Source: Lachnospiraceae bacterium (GTDB lineage: Bacteria > Bacillota > Clostridia > Lachnospirales > Lachnospiraceae). From it: a stretch of DNA of 64,000 bases. Position numbers and translations under genes: made by a program. The notes under the pieces were generated by a model, which ran no database searches, was not told the origin of the DNA, and saw only the letters and a list, made by a program, of their open reading frames with translations. The stretch covers positions 99,551 to 163,550 of the forward strand of contig JAFUVF010000047.1 in the NCBI GenBank assembly GCA_017483735.1, written 5' to 3'. This document shows positions 16,245 to 25,821 of the stretch, in pieces (position 1 is the first letter of the stretch; each line of letters opens with the position of its first letter).

Positions 16245-17116
16245 TATTCATCTACCACATTCTGTTTGAGATCCGTGATGACCAAAACCTCGGACAGATG
16301 CTCAAAATCCACAGCCGGAGTAAGCTCTCCTGATTTCGTAAGGTTGTTTGCATCCGTCTCGATCTTGGTAACATAGCCTATGAGTATATTGGGAAGAAAT
16401 TTGTCGCTTATGTTGCTTGTGACTATCTTATCCCCTATGCCTACATTTCCGGCACTGTCAATAAGCTGCGAAAAGCTTATATTTCCCCTCTTCATAAGCT
16501 CAAGATTTCCCGAAACTATAAGATTGTCCTCTGTGGTTATCATCATTGCACTGACATTGCTGTTGTCGGATATTATGGAGGTTACTTTAGACCAGTTAGG
16601 CCCCACGCTGCTTACCTTTCCAACGAGTCCGCCTCCCGCAATCACGTTCATATCCGGCATTATTCCGTCATTGGTGCCTTTGTCTATAGTAAATACGGAG
16701 TACCAGTTACCAGTATCCGAGGCGATTATCCTTGCCCCGGTCTTTTTGTATTCTCCGTACTGCTCATCCAGCTCCACCAGCTCACGCAGCTTGTTTAACT
16801 CATATTTATCCTGCTGCAAAACCGTGTTTTCTTCTGTGAGCTTTGCAATCTCATCCCTTAAGGACTCATTTTCATCAAGTAATGTCCTTATCTCGGTAAG
16901 CTCATTTGCTCTGGTGGAAAGAAGTCCTCCAAAGCGTGATATGCCGTCCTCAAAGGGCACAACCAGATAACCCACTACAGTATTTACCGGACTGTTGAAC
17001 ACATCCGTTCCGAAGGTAACAAGCATAAGTGCGATGCACACAAGGGTTAAAATTAAAAGGAGATACTTACCCGGCAGAGTAAATCCCTCCCTTTGTTTTC
17101 TGACTACCGGACTCAT
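16244..17116 (-). CDS. mreC: Rod-shape protein MreC
   Basis: A 290-residue protein with one N-terminal membrane helix (about 19-37), a coiled coil (about 65-110, ELTEIRTLLDENESLRDEIA), and the external beta-rich MreC domain. The latter contains 'GARIIASDTGNWYSVFTID' and 'GLVGKVSSVGPNWSKV'. It links the cytoplasmic MreB filament to wall synthases outside. The ATG begins immediately after the mreB stop with no gap, and the stop overlaps mreD. Confidence 0.92.
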   Translation of the reverse strand: MSPVVRKQREGFTLPGKYLLLILTLVCIALMLVTFGTDVFNSPVNTVVGYLVVPFEDGISRFGGLLSTRANELTEIRTLLDENESLRDEIAKLTEENTVLQQDKYELNKLRELVELDEQYGEYKKTGARIIASDTGNWYSVFTIDKGTNDGIMPDMNVIAGGGLVGKVSSVGPNWSKVTSIISDNSNVSAMMITTEDNLIVSGNLELMKRGNISFSQLIDSAGNVGIGDKIVTSNISDKFLPNILIGYVTKIETDANNLTKSGELTPAVDFEHLSEVLVITDLKQNVVDE

Positions 17117-18118
17117 TTATTTCATTCCCTCTATAGTGGAGGTCACAGATTTCAGATTATCGTCCTTGATTATCTTTGAAAGTCCTAATGCAACGCTGGT
17201 TATGGGATTTTCGGAAGGATTTACCTTAAGTCCCGTGCCGTTTGCGAGCTTCTGTGCGAAGCCATACACCTGGGAAGCTCCGCCAGTCAGGTAAATACCA
17301 TGCCTGTATATATCCGCCGAAAGCTCCGGAGGCGTTCTCTCAAGAATAACCTTTACATTGTCGACAATATTTACAAAGCTCTCATCCAGCGATTCGCTTA
17401 TGAGCTTTGTTGGAATCTCTCTCTCCACAGGAAGTCCCTTTACAATATCCCTGCCGTAAACAAGGGCACCACGCCCCTCCTGAACCAGATTTTTCAGGTC
17501 AATCTTTATGTTTTCAGCTGTCTTTCCCCCTATGATGAGATTGTATTCCTTCCTTACAGCATTTTTTATCGCATCATCAAATTTAAGTCCTGCGGTCTTT
17601 ATAAGCTTGCTTAAAACTATTCCTCCAAGGGAAAGAATTGATATCTCAGTAGTCTCATAGCCTACATTTACCACCAAAACTCCCTGGGCATTCTTTACGT
17701 CCACATCAAGCCCCAGACCGTCGGCAACGGCCTTATACACAACCATTATCTTTTTAGCCTTTACTCCGGCATCCTTCAAAAGGTCATAGAAAGCTCTCTG
17801 CTCTACATCCGTTATGGATTTAGGAACGGCAATGAGATAATCCGCAGGCTTTACGTTGCCCCTCTCAAGGTCGGTTATGAAATACTTTACGAGAGTTTCC
17901 ATATTGTTGATATCCGCAATCACGCCTCCGGACAAGGGATAGGAAATCTTTATATTGTCGGGAGCCTTCTCGTACATCTCGAAAGCCGAATCGCCGTAGG
18001 CAAAAAGAGTGTTCTTATTCTCTATGGCGATCATATTCTTCTCAACGAAAATATTATCGTCACTGCGATTGTATATCTTTATGTTGTTTGTTCCAAGATC
18101 GATACCGAATGAGTTCAT
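17117..18118 (-). CDS. mreB: Divergent MreB-like actin homologue
   Basis: A 333-residue actin-fold protein at the head of mreBCD. The phosphate-1 loop (GIDLGTNN, residues 5-12) and the adenosine loop (IYLTGGASQ, about 272) are kept. So is the stretch KVILERTPPELSADIY. The phosphate-2 region is altered: 'VVDIGGGTTE' of typical MreB reads VVNVGYETTE (149-158). An ungapped alignment from there places Lys129 where T. maritima MreB has its catalytic Glu131. Nucleotide binding is plausible but hydrolysis is doubtful. No second mreB lies in the window. Context leaves no doubt about a shape-related role. Confidence 0.85.
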   Translation of the reverse strand: MNSFGIDLGTNNIKIYNRSDDNIFVEKNMIAIENKNTLFAYGDSAFEMYEKAPDNIKISYPLSGGVIADINNMETLVKYFITDLERGNVKPADYLIAVPKSITDVEQRAFYDLLKDAGVKAKKIMVVYKAVADGLGLDVDVKNAQGVLVVNVGYETTEISILSLGGIVLSKLIKTAGLKFDDAIKNAVRKEYNLIIGGKTAENIKIDLKNLVQEGRGALVYGRDIVKGLPVEREIPTKLISESLDESFVNIVDNVKVILERTPPELSADIYRHGIYLTGGASQVYGFAQKLANGTGLKVNPSENPITSVALGLSKIIKDDNLKSVTSTIEGMK

Positions 18119-18137
18119 TTTGTGTCCGTCCTTTAAT

Positions 18138-18827
18138 TCATTCTATAAGTCCCATATCCCTGAAGCTGGTATATTTTCCATCCCCTATAATAATGTGATC
18201 CAAAAGCGGTATATCCATCTCCCTGCCGAGTCTTTCGAGGTTCTCCGTTACCTTAAAGTCCGACTCCGATGGTGTGGGGTCTCCGCTTGGATGATTATGC
18301 ACAACGATTATATTAACTGCCCGGTTTTTCAGGGCTTCAATAAATATTTCCCTGGGCGATATCAGGGATTTCCTCACATTTCCTATGGAAATAACACTTT
18401 CCGAAAGCCTTCTCCCCCTTGTGTCCAGACACAGAAGCACCACAGTTTCCCTGCTGTCATACCTTAGCTTCTCCATAAAGTATTCCGCAGTCATTTTGGG
18501 ACTTTTGAATTCTATCCCGCCATCCATGCCGGAGCCCTGAATACGCTTTGAAAGCTCGCCAATACATTTTATCTGTATCGCCTTTACCTTTCCGACCCCT
18601 CTGATATCCATAAGCTCTCCTATTGAAAGATCATATATTCCCTTCAGATTTTTTCTGGGATATCTGCATAGCTTAAGGATGTTCTCGGAAATCTCCATAA
18701 CTCCGGCTTCCCTTGAGCCGGAGCGAAGTATTACCGCAAGGAGCTCCGTTTCCGTAAGCGCCTCCGCCCCGAAGGCTTCAAACTTTTCACAGGGTCCGAG
18801 GTTTTCGTTATTAAATTTTTTTGTCAT
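18138..18827 (-). CDS. radC: RadC-family JAB-domain protein
   Basis: A 229-residue protein with an N-terminal helix-hairpin-helix region (IGELMDIRGVGKVKAIQIK, about 69-87). A C-terminal JAMM/MPN domain carries the metal motif HNHPSGDPTPSESD (about 174-187). The length is typical. The family is widely named a DNA repair protein, but its biochemical role is unsettled. It lies upstream of mreB by 19 bases, an arrangement common in Firmicutes. Confidence 0.92.
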   Translation of the reverse strand: MTKKFNNENLGPCEKFEAFGAEALTETELLAVILRSGSREAGVMEISENILKLCRYPRKNLKGIYDLSIGELMDIRGVGKVKAIQIKCIGELSKRIQGSGMDGGIEFKSPKMTAEYFMEKLRYDSRETVVLLCLDTRGRRLSESVISIGNVRKSLISPREIFIEALKNRAVNIIVVHNHPSGDPTPSESDFKVTENLERLGREMDIPLLDHIIIGDGKYTSFRDMGLIE

Positions 18828-18888
18828 ATTATCTCCTTCGCCCTTCTCACAGACATATCGAAGATAATCTTTATTATTTTATCATAAT

Positions 18889-20184
18889 CTAATATATTTT
18901 TGCAATCCCCTCATCGCTTATATATTGAAGAGATTTGAGTATTCCAAGCTTTCCGTGGGGGAATGTAAGCCCTCCCTGAAAAAATACGGAGTATGGGGGC
19001 TTTATGGGGCCGTCTGCGGAGAGTTCTATGGAAGAGCCTGACACAAAGGCGCCTGCCGCCATTATTACCGGCGCATCATATCCCGGCATATCCCACGCTT
19101 CCGGCACAACATTGGAGTCCACCGGCGCCGCAGCCTGTATCCCCTTGCAGAATGCGATAACACCCTCCGGCTTTCCAAAGGTTACCGATTGTATGATGTC
19201 ATGTCTTGATTCCTTGGAATCAGGGAAAACCTCAAAGCCTAATGCCTCATAAATATTTGCAGCAAAAATGGCGCTTTTGAGCGCAGCTGCCGTGACTGTG
19301 GGTGCAAGGAAAAGTCCCTGATAAAAATCCTTCAATATCCCCAGGGAGGCTCCCACTTCCTTTCCAAGCCCCGGGGAGGTAAGCCTGTATGCCGCGTTTT
19401 CCACACATTCCTTCCTGCCTGCAATATATCCGCCTATGGGGGCAAGTCCGCCTCCAGGGTTCTTGATTAGTGACCCGACCACCATATCCGCTCCTGCCTC
19501 CGAGGGCTCCGTAAGCTCCATGAATTCCCCGTAGCAGTTATCCACCATGCAGATTACATCTGGCTTGATCCCCTTTATAAAGGAAATAAGCTCCCCAATC
19601 CTTTTGACGGATAGGGTGGGTCTGGTCTGATACCCCTTGGAGCGCTGTATTGTCACAAGCTTAGTCCTGTCGTTTATGGCTTCTTTAATACCGTCATAGT
19701 CAAAGCCTCCGTCCTTTAAAAGGTCCACCTGCCTGTAGCTTACTCCATATTCCGAAAGACTTCCCTTAGACGCTCTAATCCCTATTACCTCCTCTAGGGT
19801 GTCATAGGGCTTTCCCACAGGGCTTATAAGCTCATCCCCTGGGCGAAGATTGCTCATTAAAGCAAGCGCCAAAGCATGGGTTCCGCAGGTTATCTGGGGG
19901 CGAACAAGGGCATCCTCCGTCTTAAATACCCTCGCATATACCTTTTCCAAGGTATCCCTTCCGAGGTCATTGTAGCCGTAGCCCGTAGTACCCATAAGAC
20001 ACGCCTCTGACACACGGCTTTCCTGCATGGCATTTATTACCTTAAGCTGATTGCATTCCGCTATCCTGTCTGTCTCATCAAAGCGTTCCTTTAAGCCGTC
20101 CCAGATCTTCTCGCCAAACTCATAGACCCTTTCGCTTATTCCAAGCGCTTCATATTGTTTTTTGGTAATTTCTCTAAGCTCCAT
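18889..20184 (-). CDS. PLP-dependent methionine gamma-lyase-like protein (YnbB family)
   Basis: A 431-residue pyridoxal-phosphate enzyme of the 'Met_gamma_lyase'/aluminium-resistance family. Features include the cofactor-binding ITCGTHALALALMSNLRPGD (about 97-116), 'MVDNCYGEF' and the presumed PLP lysine in 'GSLIKNPGGGLAPIGGYIA'. The family position downstream of miaA is conserved in many Firmicutes, but its substrate is not established. ATG 20184 lies eight bases after AAAAAGG; a TTG one codon earlier is possible. The gene overlaps the end of miaA by 11 bases. Confidence 0.88.
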   Translation of the reverse strand: MELREITKKQYEALGISERVYEFGEKIWDGLKERFDETDRIAECNQLKVINAMQESRVSEACLMGTTGYGYNDLGRDTLEKVYARVFKTEDALVRPQITCGTHALALALMSNLRPGDELISPVGKPYDTLEEVIGIRASKGSLSEYGVSYRQVDLLKDGGFDYDGIKEAINDRTKLVTIQRSKGYQTRPTLSVKRIGELISFIKGIKPDVICMVDNCYGEFMELTEPSEAGADMVVGSLIKNPGGGLAPIGGYIAGRKECVENAAYRLTSPGLGKEVGASLGILKDFYQGLFLAPTVTAAALKSAIFAANIYEALGFEVFPDSKESRHDIIQSVTFGKPEGVIAFCKGIQAAAPVDSNVVPEAWDMPGYDAPVIMAAGAFVSGSSIELSADGPIKPPYSVFFQGGLTFPHGKLGILKSLQYISDEGIAKIY

Positions 20185-21130
20185 CAAATATACCTTTTTC
20201 CTTTAAGATTATAAGCATCTCATCAAGTATTCCTGCCGTGTCGTCTTTAAAGCTGTTTTTATCGAGCATTATCGCATTTTTTTCTCTTTTAAACCATGTG
20301 AGCTGCCTTTTTGCAAAATGTCTGGTTTCCTGCTTTATTTTGTATACCGCCGTATCAAGGTCATATTCTCCCTTCAAATATTTATACAGCTGCTTATATC
20401 CCAGTCCCTGCATTGCGGTGGAGCTTTCCGAAATTCCTCCTTCATAGAGCCCCCTTACCTCAGACAGAAGTCCTTCCTTCATCATTATGTCTACTCTTTT
20501 GTCTATATTTTCATAGATTTTTTCCCGCCTGTCCGTGAGCACGAAATATGCGTCATTGTATAGGCTCTTCTTCTCTCTCTCCTTTTTGTTGTGGACGGAT
20601 ATTTTTTCTCCCGTAAGCTCATAGTATTCTATCGCTCTTATGACCCTCTTTTTGTTTTGTTTGGGAATCAAAGCCGCCGCATCAGGATCCATGCTTTGCA
20701 GATATTCATAGACAAAATCAATTCCCCTTTCCTGCGAAAGAGCTTCATATTTTTGTCTTATTTTTAAAGCCTTATCCTCATCATATTCCTTAAAATCTAT
20801 ATCATAGAGAACAGCCTGTATATAAAAGCCCGTCCCTCCGACTATAATAGGAAGCTTGTTTTTATCATAAATTCTGTTTATGCATTCCTTGGCATAATTC
20901 TTAAATACGGATACATTGAAGGTATCGTACGGCTCCATTATATCTATCATATAATGGGTTATGCCCTGCATTTCCTCATTTTTAATCTTTGCAGTACCTA
21001 TATCCATCCCTCTGTAGACCTGCATCGAATCTGCGGATATTATCTCCCCGTTTACCCTTTTTGCAAGCTCTATTGAAACCAAGGTTTTCCCTATAGCGGT
21101 AGGTCCGGCTATTATCACAAGGGGCTTCAT
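20174..21130 (-). CDS. miaA: tRNA dimethylallyltransferase
   Basis: A 318-residue enzyme adding a dimethylallyl group to N6 of A37 in tRNAs reading U-starting codons. The P-loop 'IIAGPTAIGKTLVSIELAK' is followed by ISADSMQVYRGMDIGTAK, 'VGGTGFYIQAVLYDID' and a C-terminal 'RQLTWFKRE'. All are diagnostic. Its product is the substrate of MiaB, encoded at 32-33.4 kb. The ATG overlaps the mutL stop by one base. Confidence 0.95.
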   Translation of the reverse strand: MKPLVIIAGPTAIGKTLVSIELAKRVNGEIISADSMQVYRGMDIGTAKIKNEEMQGITHYMIDIMEPYDTFNVSVFKNYAKECINRIYDKNKLPIIVGGTGFYIQAVLYDIDFKEYDEDKALKIRQKYEALSQERGIDFVYEYLQSMDPDAAALIPKQNKKRVIRAIEYYELTGEKISVHNKKEREKKSLYNDAYFVLTDRREKIYENIDKRVDIMMKEGLLSEVRGLYEGGISESSTAMQGLGYKQLYKYLKGEYDLDTAVYKIKQETRHFAKRQLTWFKREKNAIMLDKNSFKDDTAGILDEMLIILKEKGIFDGA

Positions 21131-23052
21131 TATACTATCCTCTTGAATTTCTTGTCCATCTCATATTTTGACATAACTATTATGGTAGGTCTGCCGTGAG
21201 GGCAATTGTACGGATTGTCCAGAGTCAAAAGCTCATCAATAAGACTTTCCGCCTCCTTAAAGCTTAGGACATTGTTTCCCTTTACCGCAGCCTTGCAGGA
21301 CATGGAGGCTATCTTTTCCTCTATTATCTCAAAGCTTCCCTTTCCGGGATAATCCATAAGCTCATCCAGCACATTCACAAAGAGCTCTCTTGGAGAATGA
21401 CCGTAGAGATCCATGGGAATACCCCTTATGGCATACTCGTTTCCGCCGAAGTTTTCAACCTCAAAGCCAAGGGACGAAAAAGCATCAGCATATTCCTTAT
21501 ACACCGCTTCCTCCGCTCCGCTTAAGGATACGACTATGGGCGGCATAAGGCTCTGCGTGACTATGTCCTTATTCTTAAAATGCGCCATAAATCTTTCAAA
21601 GTATACCTTCTCATGGGCAGCGTGCTGGTCTATCATAAAAAGCTTATCCTCGTACTGCACCATCCAGTAGGTTTCAAATACCTGCCCTATTATACGGTAT
21701 TTATTCTTATTGTCTGCGGAGATTATCCTTTCATCAACAAGGTTAAGCTGCTTTGCATCCTCTATTATGAGGCTCTTTTCAGGCTCCTTTTTTTCTGCGT
21801 CCCCGCTTTCCGAAAATTCATATTTTTCCTCTACAAAGAAGCTCTCCCCCGCCGAATCCGTGTATTCAATATCTCTTACTGTTTTGGATTCTTCTGCAGC
21901 TTCCCTGTCCTTGTATATCTTTTCGATTATTCTTTCAGCCCTGTTGTTTATTCTGCCGGTCTCAAAGCCCTCGGGTATGCGCTCCCTGCTCTCTTTGTCC
22001 TTTCTCTCCTTCTCATCCCTTATAAGCTCCTTTTCGTCGGATAATACATTTCCCGGAAGCATTTCGTTATCTTTAAGAGTCTGTCTTATCTTACCGGAAA
22101 CCGTATTTAAGAAGCTCTCCTGATCGGAGAACCTCACATCAAGCTTTGTGGGATGCACGTTTACATCCACCGCATCCGGCGAAATCTCTATGTGAAGAAT
22201 GCAGAAGGGGAATTTATGCTGCATCAGATACTCCCTGTAGCCCTCCTCCACAGCCTTTGCCATTATGTCATTTCTGACAAAGCGCCCGTTTATGAAATAA
22301 ATCTCATAATTTCTGTTAGAGCGCACTATTATGGGCTTCCCGAGATACCCCTTTATGCTTATTCCATTTTCGTCACATTTTATAGGGATTACAGATTCCG
22401 AAATCTCTCTTCCGTAGATACGATAGATAACTTCCTTCAAATCCCCGCTTCCGTTTGTGTGAAAGCTTGTTCTTCCGTTATTTAACATTGTGAAGGAAAT
22501 ATCCGGTCTCGACAGGGCAAGATGCTCCATCATCTCCTCTATGTAGCCTCCCTCTGTTGCCGCAGTTTTTAAAAATTTGCGTCTGACAGGCGTATTATAA
22601 AAAAGATTTCTTACAATAAAGGTCGTGCCGTCAGGAACTCCCACCTCCGAAAGCTCCCCCTCGCTTCCGCCCTCTATATCCATACGGCTCCCCAGAAGGG
22701 AAGCCTTTACCTTAGTCATTACTTCAACTCTAGCAACTGCCGAGATACTCGACAATGCCTCCCCTCTAAAGCCCAGACTATTAAGCCTTTGCAGATCCCC
22801 CGCATCCTGAATTTTGCTTGTGGCATGCCGAAGGAATGCCTTTTTAAGCTCCTCCTTTTCCATTCCGCAGCCGTTGTCGGTAACACGTATGAATTCAATG
22901 CCGCCGTCCTTTATCTCCACGGTAATGTCGCTTGCTCCGGCATCTATGGCATTTTCCACAAGCTCCTTGACCACACTTACCGGGCGCTCCACCACCTCTC
23001 CTGCGGCAATCTTATCTATTGTCTCTGAATTAAGAATATGTATTTCCGGCAT
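21130..23052 (-). CDS. mutL: DNA mismatch repair protein MutL
   Basis: A 640-residue GHKL ATPase with motifs 'KIAAGEVVERPVSVVKELV', DNGCGM and 'HATSKI...LGFRGEALSSI'. The C-terminal dimerisation domain carries the endonuclease metal motif DQHAAHEKVYFE and the zinc-proximal CPHGRP near the end. This is the nicking type of MutL found in bacteria lacking MutH. The linker (about 340-440) is highly charged and poorly conserved, as usual. The start follows AAGGAAAG, seven bases after the mutS stop. Confidence 0.95.
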   Translation of the reverse strand: MPEIHILNSETIDKIAAGEVVERPVSVVKELVENAIDAGASDITVEIKDGGIEFIRVTDNGCGMEKEELKKAFLRHATSKIQDAGDLQRLNSLGFRGEALSSISAVARVEVMTKVKASLLGSRMDIEGGSEGELSEVGVPDGTTFIVRNLFYNTPVRRKFLKTAATEGGYIEEMMEHLALSRPDISFTMLNNGRTSFHTNGSGDLKEVIYRIYGREISESVIPIKCDENGISIKGYLGKPIIVRSNRNYEIYFINGRFVRNDIMAKAVEEGYREYLMQHKFPFCILHIEISPDAVDVNVHPTKLDVRFSDQESFLNTVSGKIRQTLKDNEMLPGNVLSDEKELIRDEKERKDKESRERIPEGFETGRINNRAERIIEKIYKDREAAEESKTVRDIEYTDSAGESFFVEEKYEFSESGDAEKKEPEKSLIIEDAKQLNLVDERIISADNKNKYRIIGQVFETYWMVQYEDKLFMIDQHAAHEKVYFERFMAHFKNKDIVTQSLMPPIVVSLSGAEEAVYKEYADAFSSLGFEVENFGGNEYAIRGIPMDLYGHSPRELFVNVLDELMDYPGKGSFEIIEEKIASMSCKAAVKGNNVLSFKEAESLIDELLTLDNPYNCPHGRPTIIVMSKYEMDKKFKRIV

Positions 23053-23058
23053 CTTTCC

Positions 23059-25722
23059 TTACCAACGATTTCTTAGTTTGTTCTGCAGCCGATACAGCGT
23101 ATTTAGCGCATCCAAGGGTGTCAGCGTCGTTACCTCTATTTCCATAAGCTCCTTTATCACATCCTCGTCCGTAACCGTATCAAAAAGAGACATCTGCCCC
23201 ATATCAAGCTCATCCAAATTTTTAGGGGTTCTTGACTTAGGCTGATCCTTTATATCCACGGAAATATTCTGGATTTTCTCTGTTATGCTGTTTACATCAA
23301 GCTCCTCGGCAATCTCCTTTGCCCTATCGATTACTATATCCGGAACTCCCGCAAGCTTTGCCACCTGTATTCCGTAGCTTTTGTCAGCACCGCCCTTTAT
23401 GATCTTTCTTAAGAAGATAATGTCATCCCCGCTCTCCTTTACGGCAATGCAGTAATTGTTCACATTGCTCATCTTGCCTTCAAGCTCTGTCAGCTCATGA
23501 TAATGGGTGGCAAAGAGAGTTTTTGCGCCAAGCAGCTTTTTGTTGCTTATATGCTCTACCACCGCCCATGCAATGGAGAGTCCGTCAAAGGTAGAGGTTC
23601 CCCTCCCTATCTCATCCAATATGAGAAGGCTGTTTTTTGTCGCATTCCTCAATATGTTTGCAACCTCGTTCATCTCCACCATAAATGTGGACTGACCGCT
23701 TGCAAGGTCATCCGATGCGCCGACCCTCGTAAAAATTCTGTCCACTATTCCGATGTTTGCGCTCCTTGCAGGCACAAAGCAGCCCATCTGCGCAAGCAGC
23801 ACAATCAGTGCGGTCTGCCTCATATAGGTGGATTTTCCCGCCATATTAGGTCCCGTGATAATGCTTATACAATGCTTGTCCTCGTCAAGGAAGGTATCGT
23901 TTGGTATGAACATATCGTTCTTTATGACCCTCTCCACAACGGGATGCCTGCCGTCCTTTATATCTATGATGCCCTTTTCGTTAAGCTTTGGTCTTACATA
24001 TTTATTTCTCTCGGACACTATCGCAAGGGAGCAGTATACATCAAGCTTTGCCAGAGCCTTTGCCGTCCTTTGGATTCTCTCTATCTCATCCGAAATTGCA
24101 TCCCTTATTTTGCAGAACAAATCATATTCTAAGGTTATCAGCTTATCCTCCGCATTGAGTATTGTATCCTCCAACTCCTTTAGCTTCGGGGTAGTGTATC
24201 TCTCTGCATTTGCAAGGGTCTGCTTTCTGATATAATCCTCCGGTACGAGATTTTTGTAGGAATTTGTAACCTCAAAATAATATCCGAATACCTTGTTGTA
24301 TTTAATGCGCAGGTTTTTAATGCCGGTGCGCTCCCTGTCCGTTTCTTCAAGCTCCGCAAGCCACTGTTTGCCGTCTCTCTTTGCACTGCGCAGCCTGTCT
24401 ATATCCTCGTCAAAGCCGTCCTTTATGATCCCTCCCTCCCTTATGGTAAGGGGCGGCTCCTCAATGATCGAACGCTCAATAAGGTTTTCAATATCCTCAA
24501 AGCCGTCCATATCCTCTCTGATTTCGGAAAGCTCTTTTGCGCCAAACTCTGAAAGCACGGATATTATGGGGGGAAGCATTTTTAAGGATGACATAAAGGC
24601 AATCAAATCTCTGGGATTTGCAGTCTTGTATGTGACCTTGCACATAAGCCTTTCAAGGTCATATATGGGATTTAAGTATTCTCTGAGCTCATCCCTTGAT
24701 ACGGAGTGCCTATTTAACTCCTCTATTGCATCTAGTCTGTCCTCCATAAGCTCCTTCTCGATGAGGGGCTGCTCTATATAGCTCCTTAACATTCTAGAGC
24801 CCATTGCTGTATGGGTCTTGTCGAGAACCCAGAGTAAGGAGCCAATCTTTAATTTCTCACGCAGAGTTTCCGTAAGCTCCAAATTGCGCCTTGTGGACGA
24901 ATCCAGAAGCATATATTTGCCCGATGAATACGGATTTATGCGGGTTATCTGTGAAAGCTCGTTTTTCTGGGTATCATACAGGTATTGGAGCATTGCTCCG
25001 CAGGATACACAGCCTGATGAAAAATCCTCTATTCCCAGACCGATTAAGGTATTTACCTTGAAATGCTTAAGAATAATGCGCTTTGCGGAATCATCATCAA
25101 AATATGATGGCTCCAATACATTTACTGATATTCTCAGACGGTTTCTCAAATCATCTATATCCGCCCCGCTCATAAGGAATGGCTCATTGCATATAATCTC
25201 CGAGGGCTCGTATTTCATAAGCTCATCCGTAAGCCTTCTTAAATCCGACACTTCTGTCAGATAAAAATCCCCTGTTGTGACATCACAGGCTGCAAAGCCT
25301 ATTTTTGACGAGGTATATGTGATGCACACAATATAATTGTTTTTGGAAGCATCCAATGACTGAACATTTAAATTGGTTCCGGGTGTAACTACTCTTACGA
25401 CTTCACGCTTTACCAGCCCCTTTGCAAGCTTCGGGTCCTCAACCTGCTCGCATATTGCGACCTTATAGCCCTTTGAGACAAGGCGGGTAAGATATCCTTC
25501 AACGGCATGATAGGGAACTCCGCACATGGGGGCTCTTTCCGCAAGACCGCAGGACTTTCCGGTCAGGGTAAGCTCTAACTCCTTGCTGACGATCTCTGCA
25601 TCCTCGAAAAACATCTCGTAAAAATCGCCCAACCGATAAAAAAGAATACTGTCAGAGTATTCTTTTTTAGTCTCAATATATTTTTGCATCATTGGCGTTA
25701 AATCGTCAAAGTTAAAGTTCAT
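23059..25722 (-). CDS. mutS: DNA mismatch repair protein MutS
   Basis: An 887-residue mismatch sensor with all domains. The N-terminal mismatch-binding domain contains the Phe-x-Glu segment (LGDFYEMFFEDAE, Phe about residue 34). The C-terminal ATPase has Walker A 'GPNMAGKSTYMRQTA', Walker B 'LILDEIGRGTSTFDGLSIA' and 'FATHYHELTELE'. The extreme C-terminus keeps the MutS tetramerisation-like tail (ALNTLYRLQNKLRNRW). The MutS1 type is certain. The 99 bases upstream hold a hairpin element (25761-25797) instead of the miaB gene that often precedes mutS. Confidence 0.95.
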   Translation of the reverse strand: MNFNFDDLTPMMQKYIETKKEYSDSILFYRLGDFYEMFFEDAEIVSKELELTLTGKSCGLAERAPMCGVPYHAVEGYLTRLVSKGYKVAICEQVEDPKLAKGLVKREVVRVVTPGTNLNVQSLDASKNNYIVCITYTSSKIGFAACDVTTGDFYLTEVSDLRRLTDELMKYEPSEIICNEPFLMSGADIDDLRNRLRISVNVLEPSYFDDDSAKRIILKHFKVNTLIGLGIEDFSSGCVSCGAMLQYLYDTQKNELSQITRINPYSSGKYMLLDSSTRRNLELTETLREKLKIGSLLWVLDKTHTAMGSRMLRSYIEQPLIEKELMEDRLDAIEELNRHSVSRDELREYLNPIYDLERLMCKVTYKTANPRDLIAFMSSLKMLPPIISVLSEFGAKELSEIREDMDGFEDIENLIERSIIEEPPLTIREGGIIKDGFDEDIDRLRSAKRDGKQWLAELEETDRERTGIKNLRIKYNKVFGYYFEVTNSYKNLVPEDYIRKQTLANAERYTTPKLKELEDTILNAEDKLITLEYDLFCKIRDAISDEIERIQRTAKALAKLDVYCSLAIVSERNKYVRPKLNEKGIIDIKDGRHPVVERVIKNDMFIPNDTFLDEDKHCISIITGPNMAGKSTYMRQTALIVLLAQMGCFVPARSANIGIVDRIFTRVGASDDLASGQSTFMVEMNEVANILRNATKNSLLILDEIGRGTSTFDGLSIAWAVVEHISNKKLLGAKTLFATHYHELTELEGKMSNVNNYCIAVKESGDDIIFLRKIIKGGADKSYGIQVAKLAGVPDIVIDRAKEIAEELDVNSITEKIQNISVDIKDQPKSRTPKNLDELDMGQMSLFDTVTDEDVIKELMEIEVTTLTPLDALNTLYRLQNKLRNRW

Positions 25723-25760
25723 ATTTATATCCCTGCGTCCACCACCACCAATATCTGCGT

Positions 25761-25797
25761 CGCAAATAGCGTTTCAAGCAAGCTTGACGCTATTCGC
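25761..25797. repeat. Palindromic hairpin element upstream of mutS
   Basis: AATAGCGT (25765-25772) and ACGCTATT (25787-25794) form an 8-bp stem. A mismatch and two further pairs extend it outward, and the loop contains the palindrome-like CAAGCTTG. No T tract follows on the minus strand; instead there is a run of GGT triplets. It resembles a REP-type intergenic palindrome more than a terminator. Confidence 0.45.
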
Positions 25798-25821
25798 TCC
25801 TTGATATTTGTCCGCTTGTTA

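Noticed and set aside
23497..24132. 211-residue plus-strand open frame inside mutS
   Set aside because: Antisense of the MutS ATPase domain; Cys/His-rich appearance comes from reverse-complement codons.
25735..25760. CCACCACCACCAAT as a microsatellite or CRISPR-like repeat
   Set aside because: Only four triplets and no spacer structure; treated as part of the hairpin element upstream of mutS.
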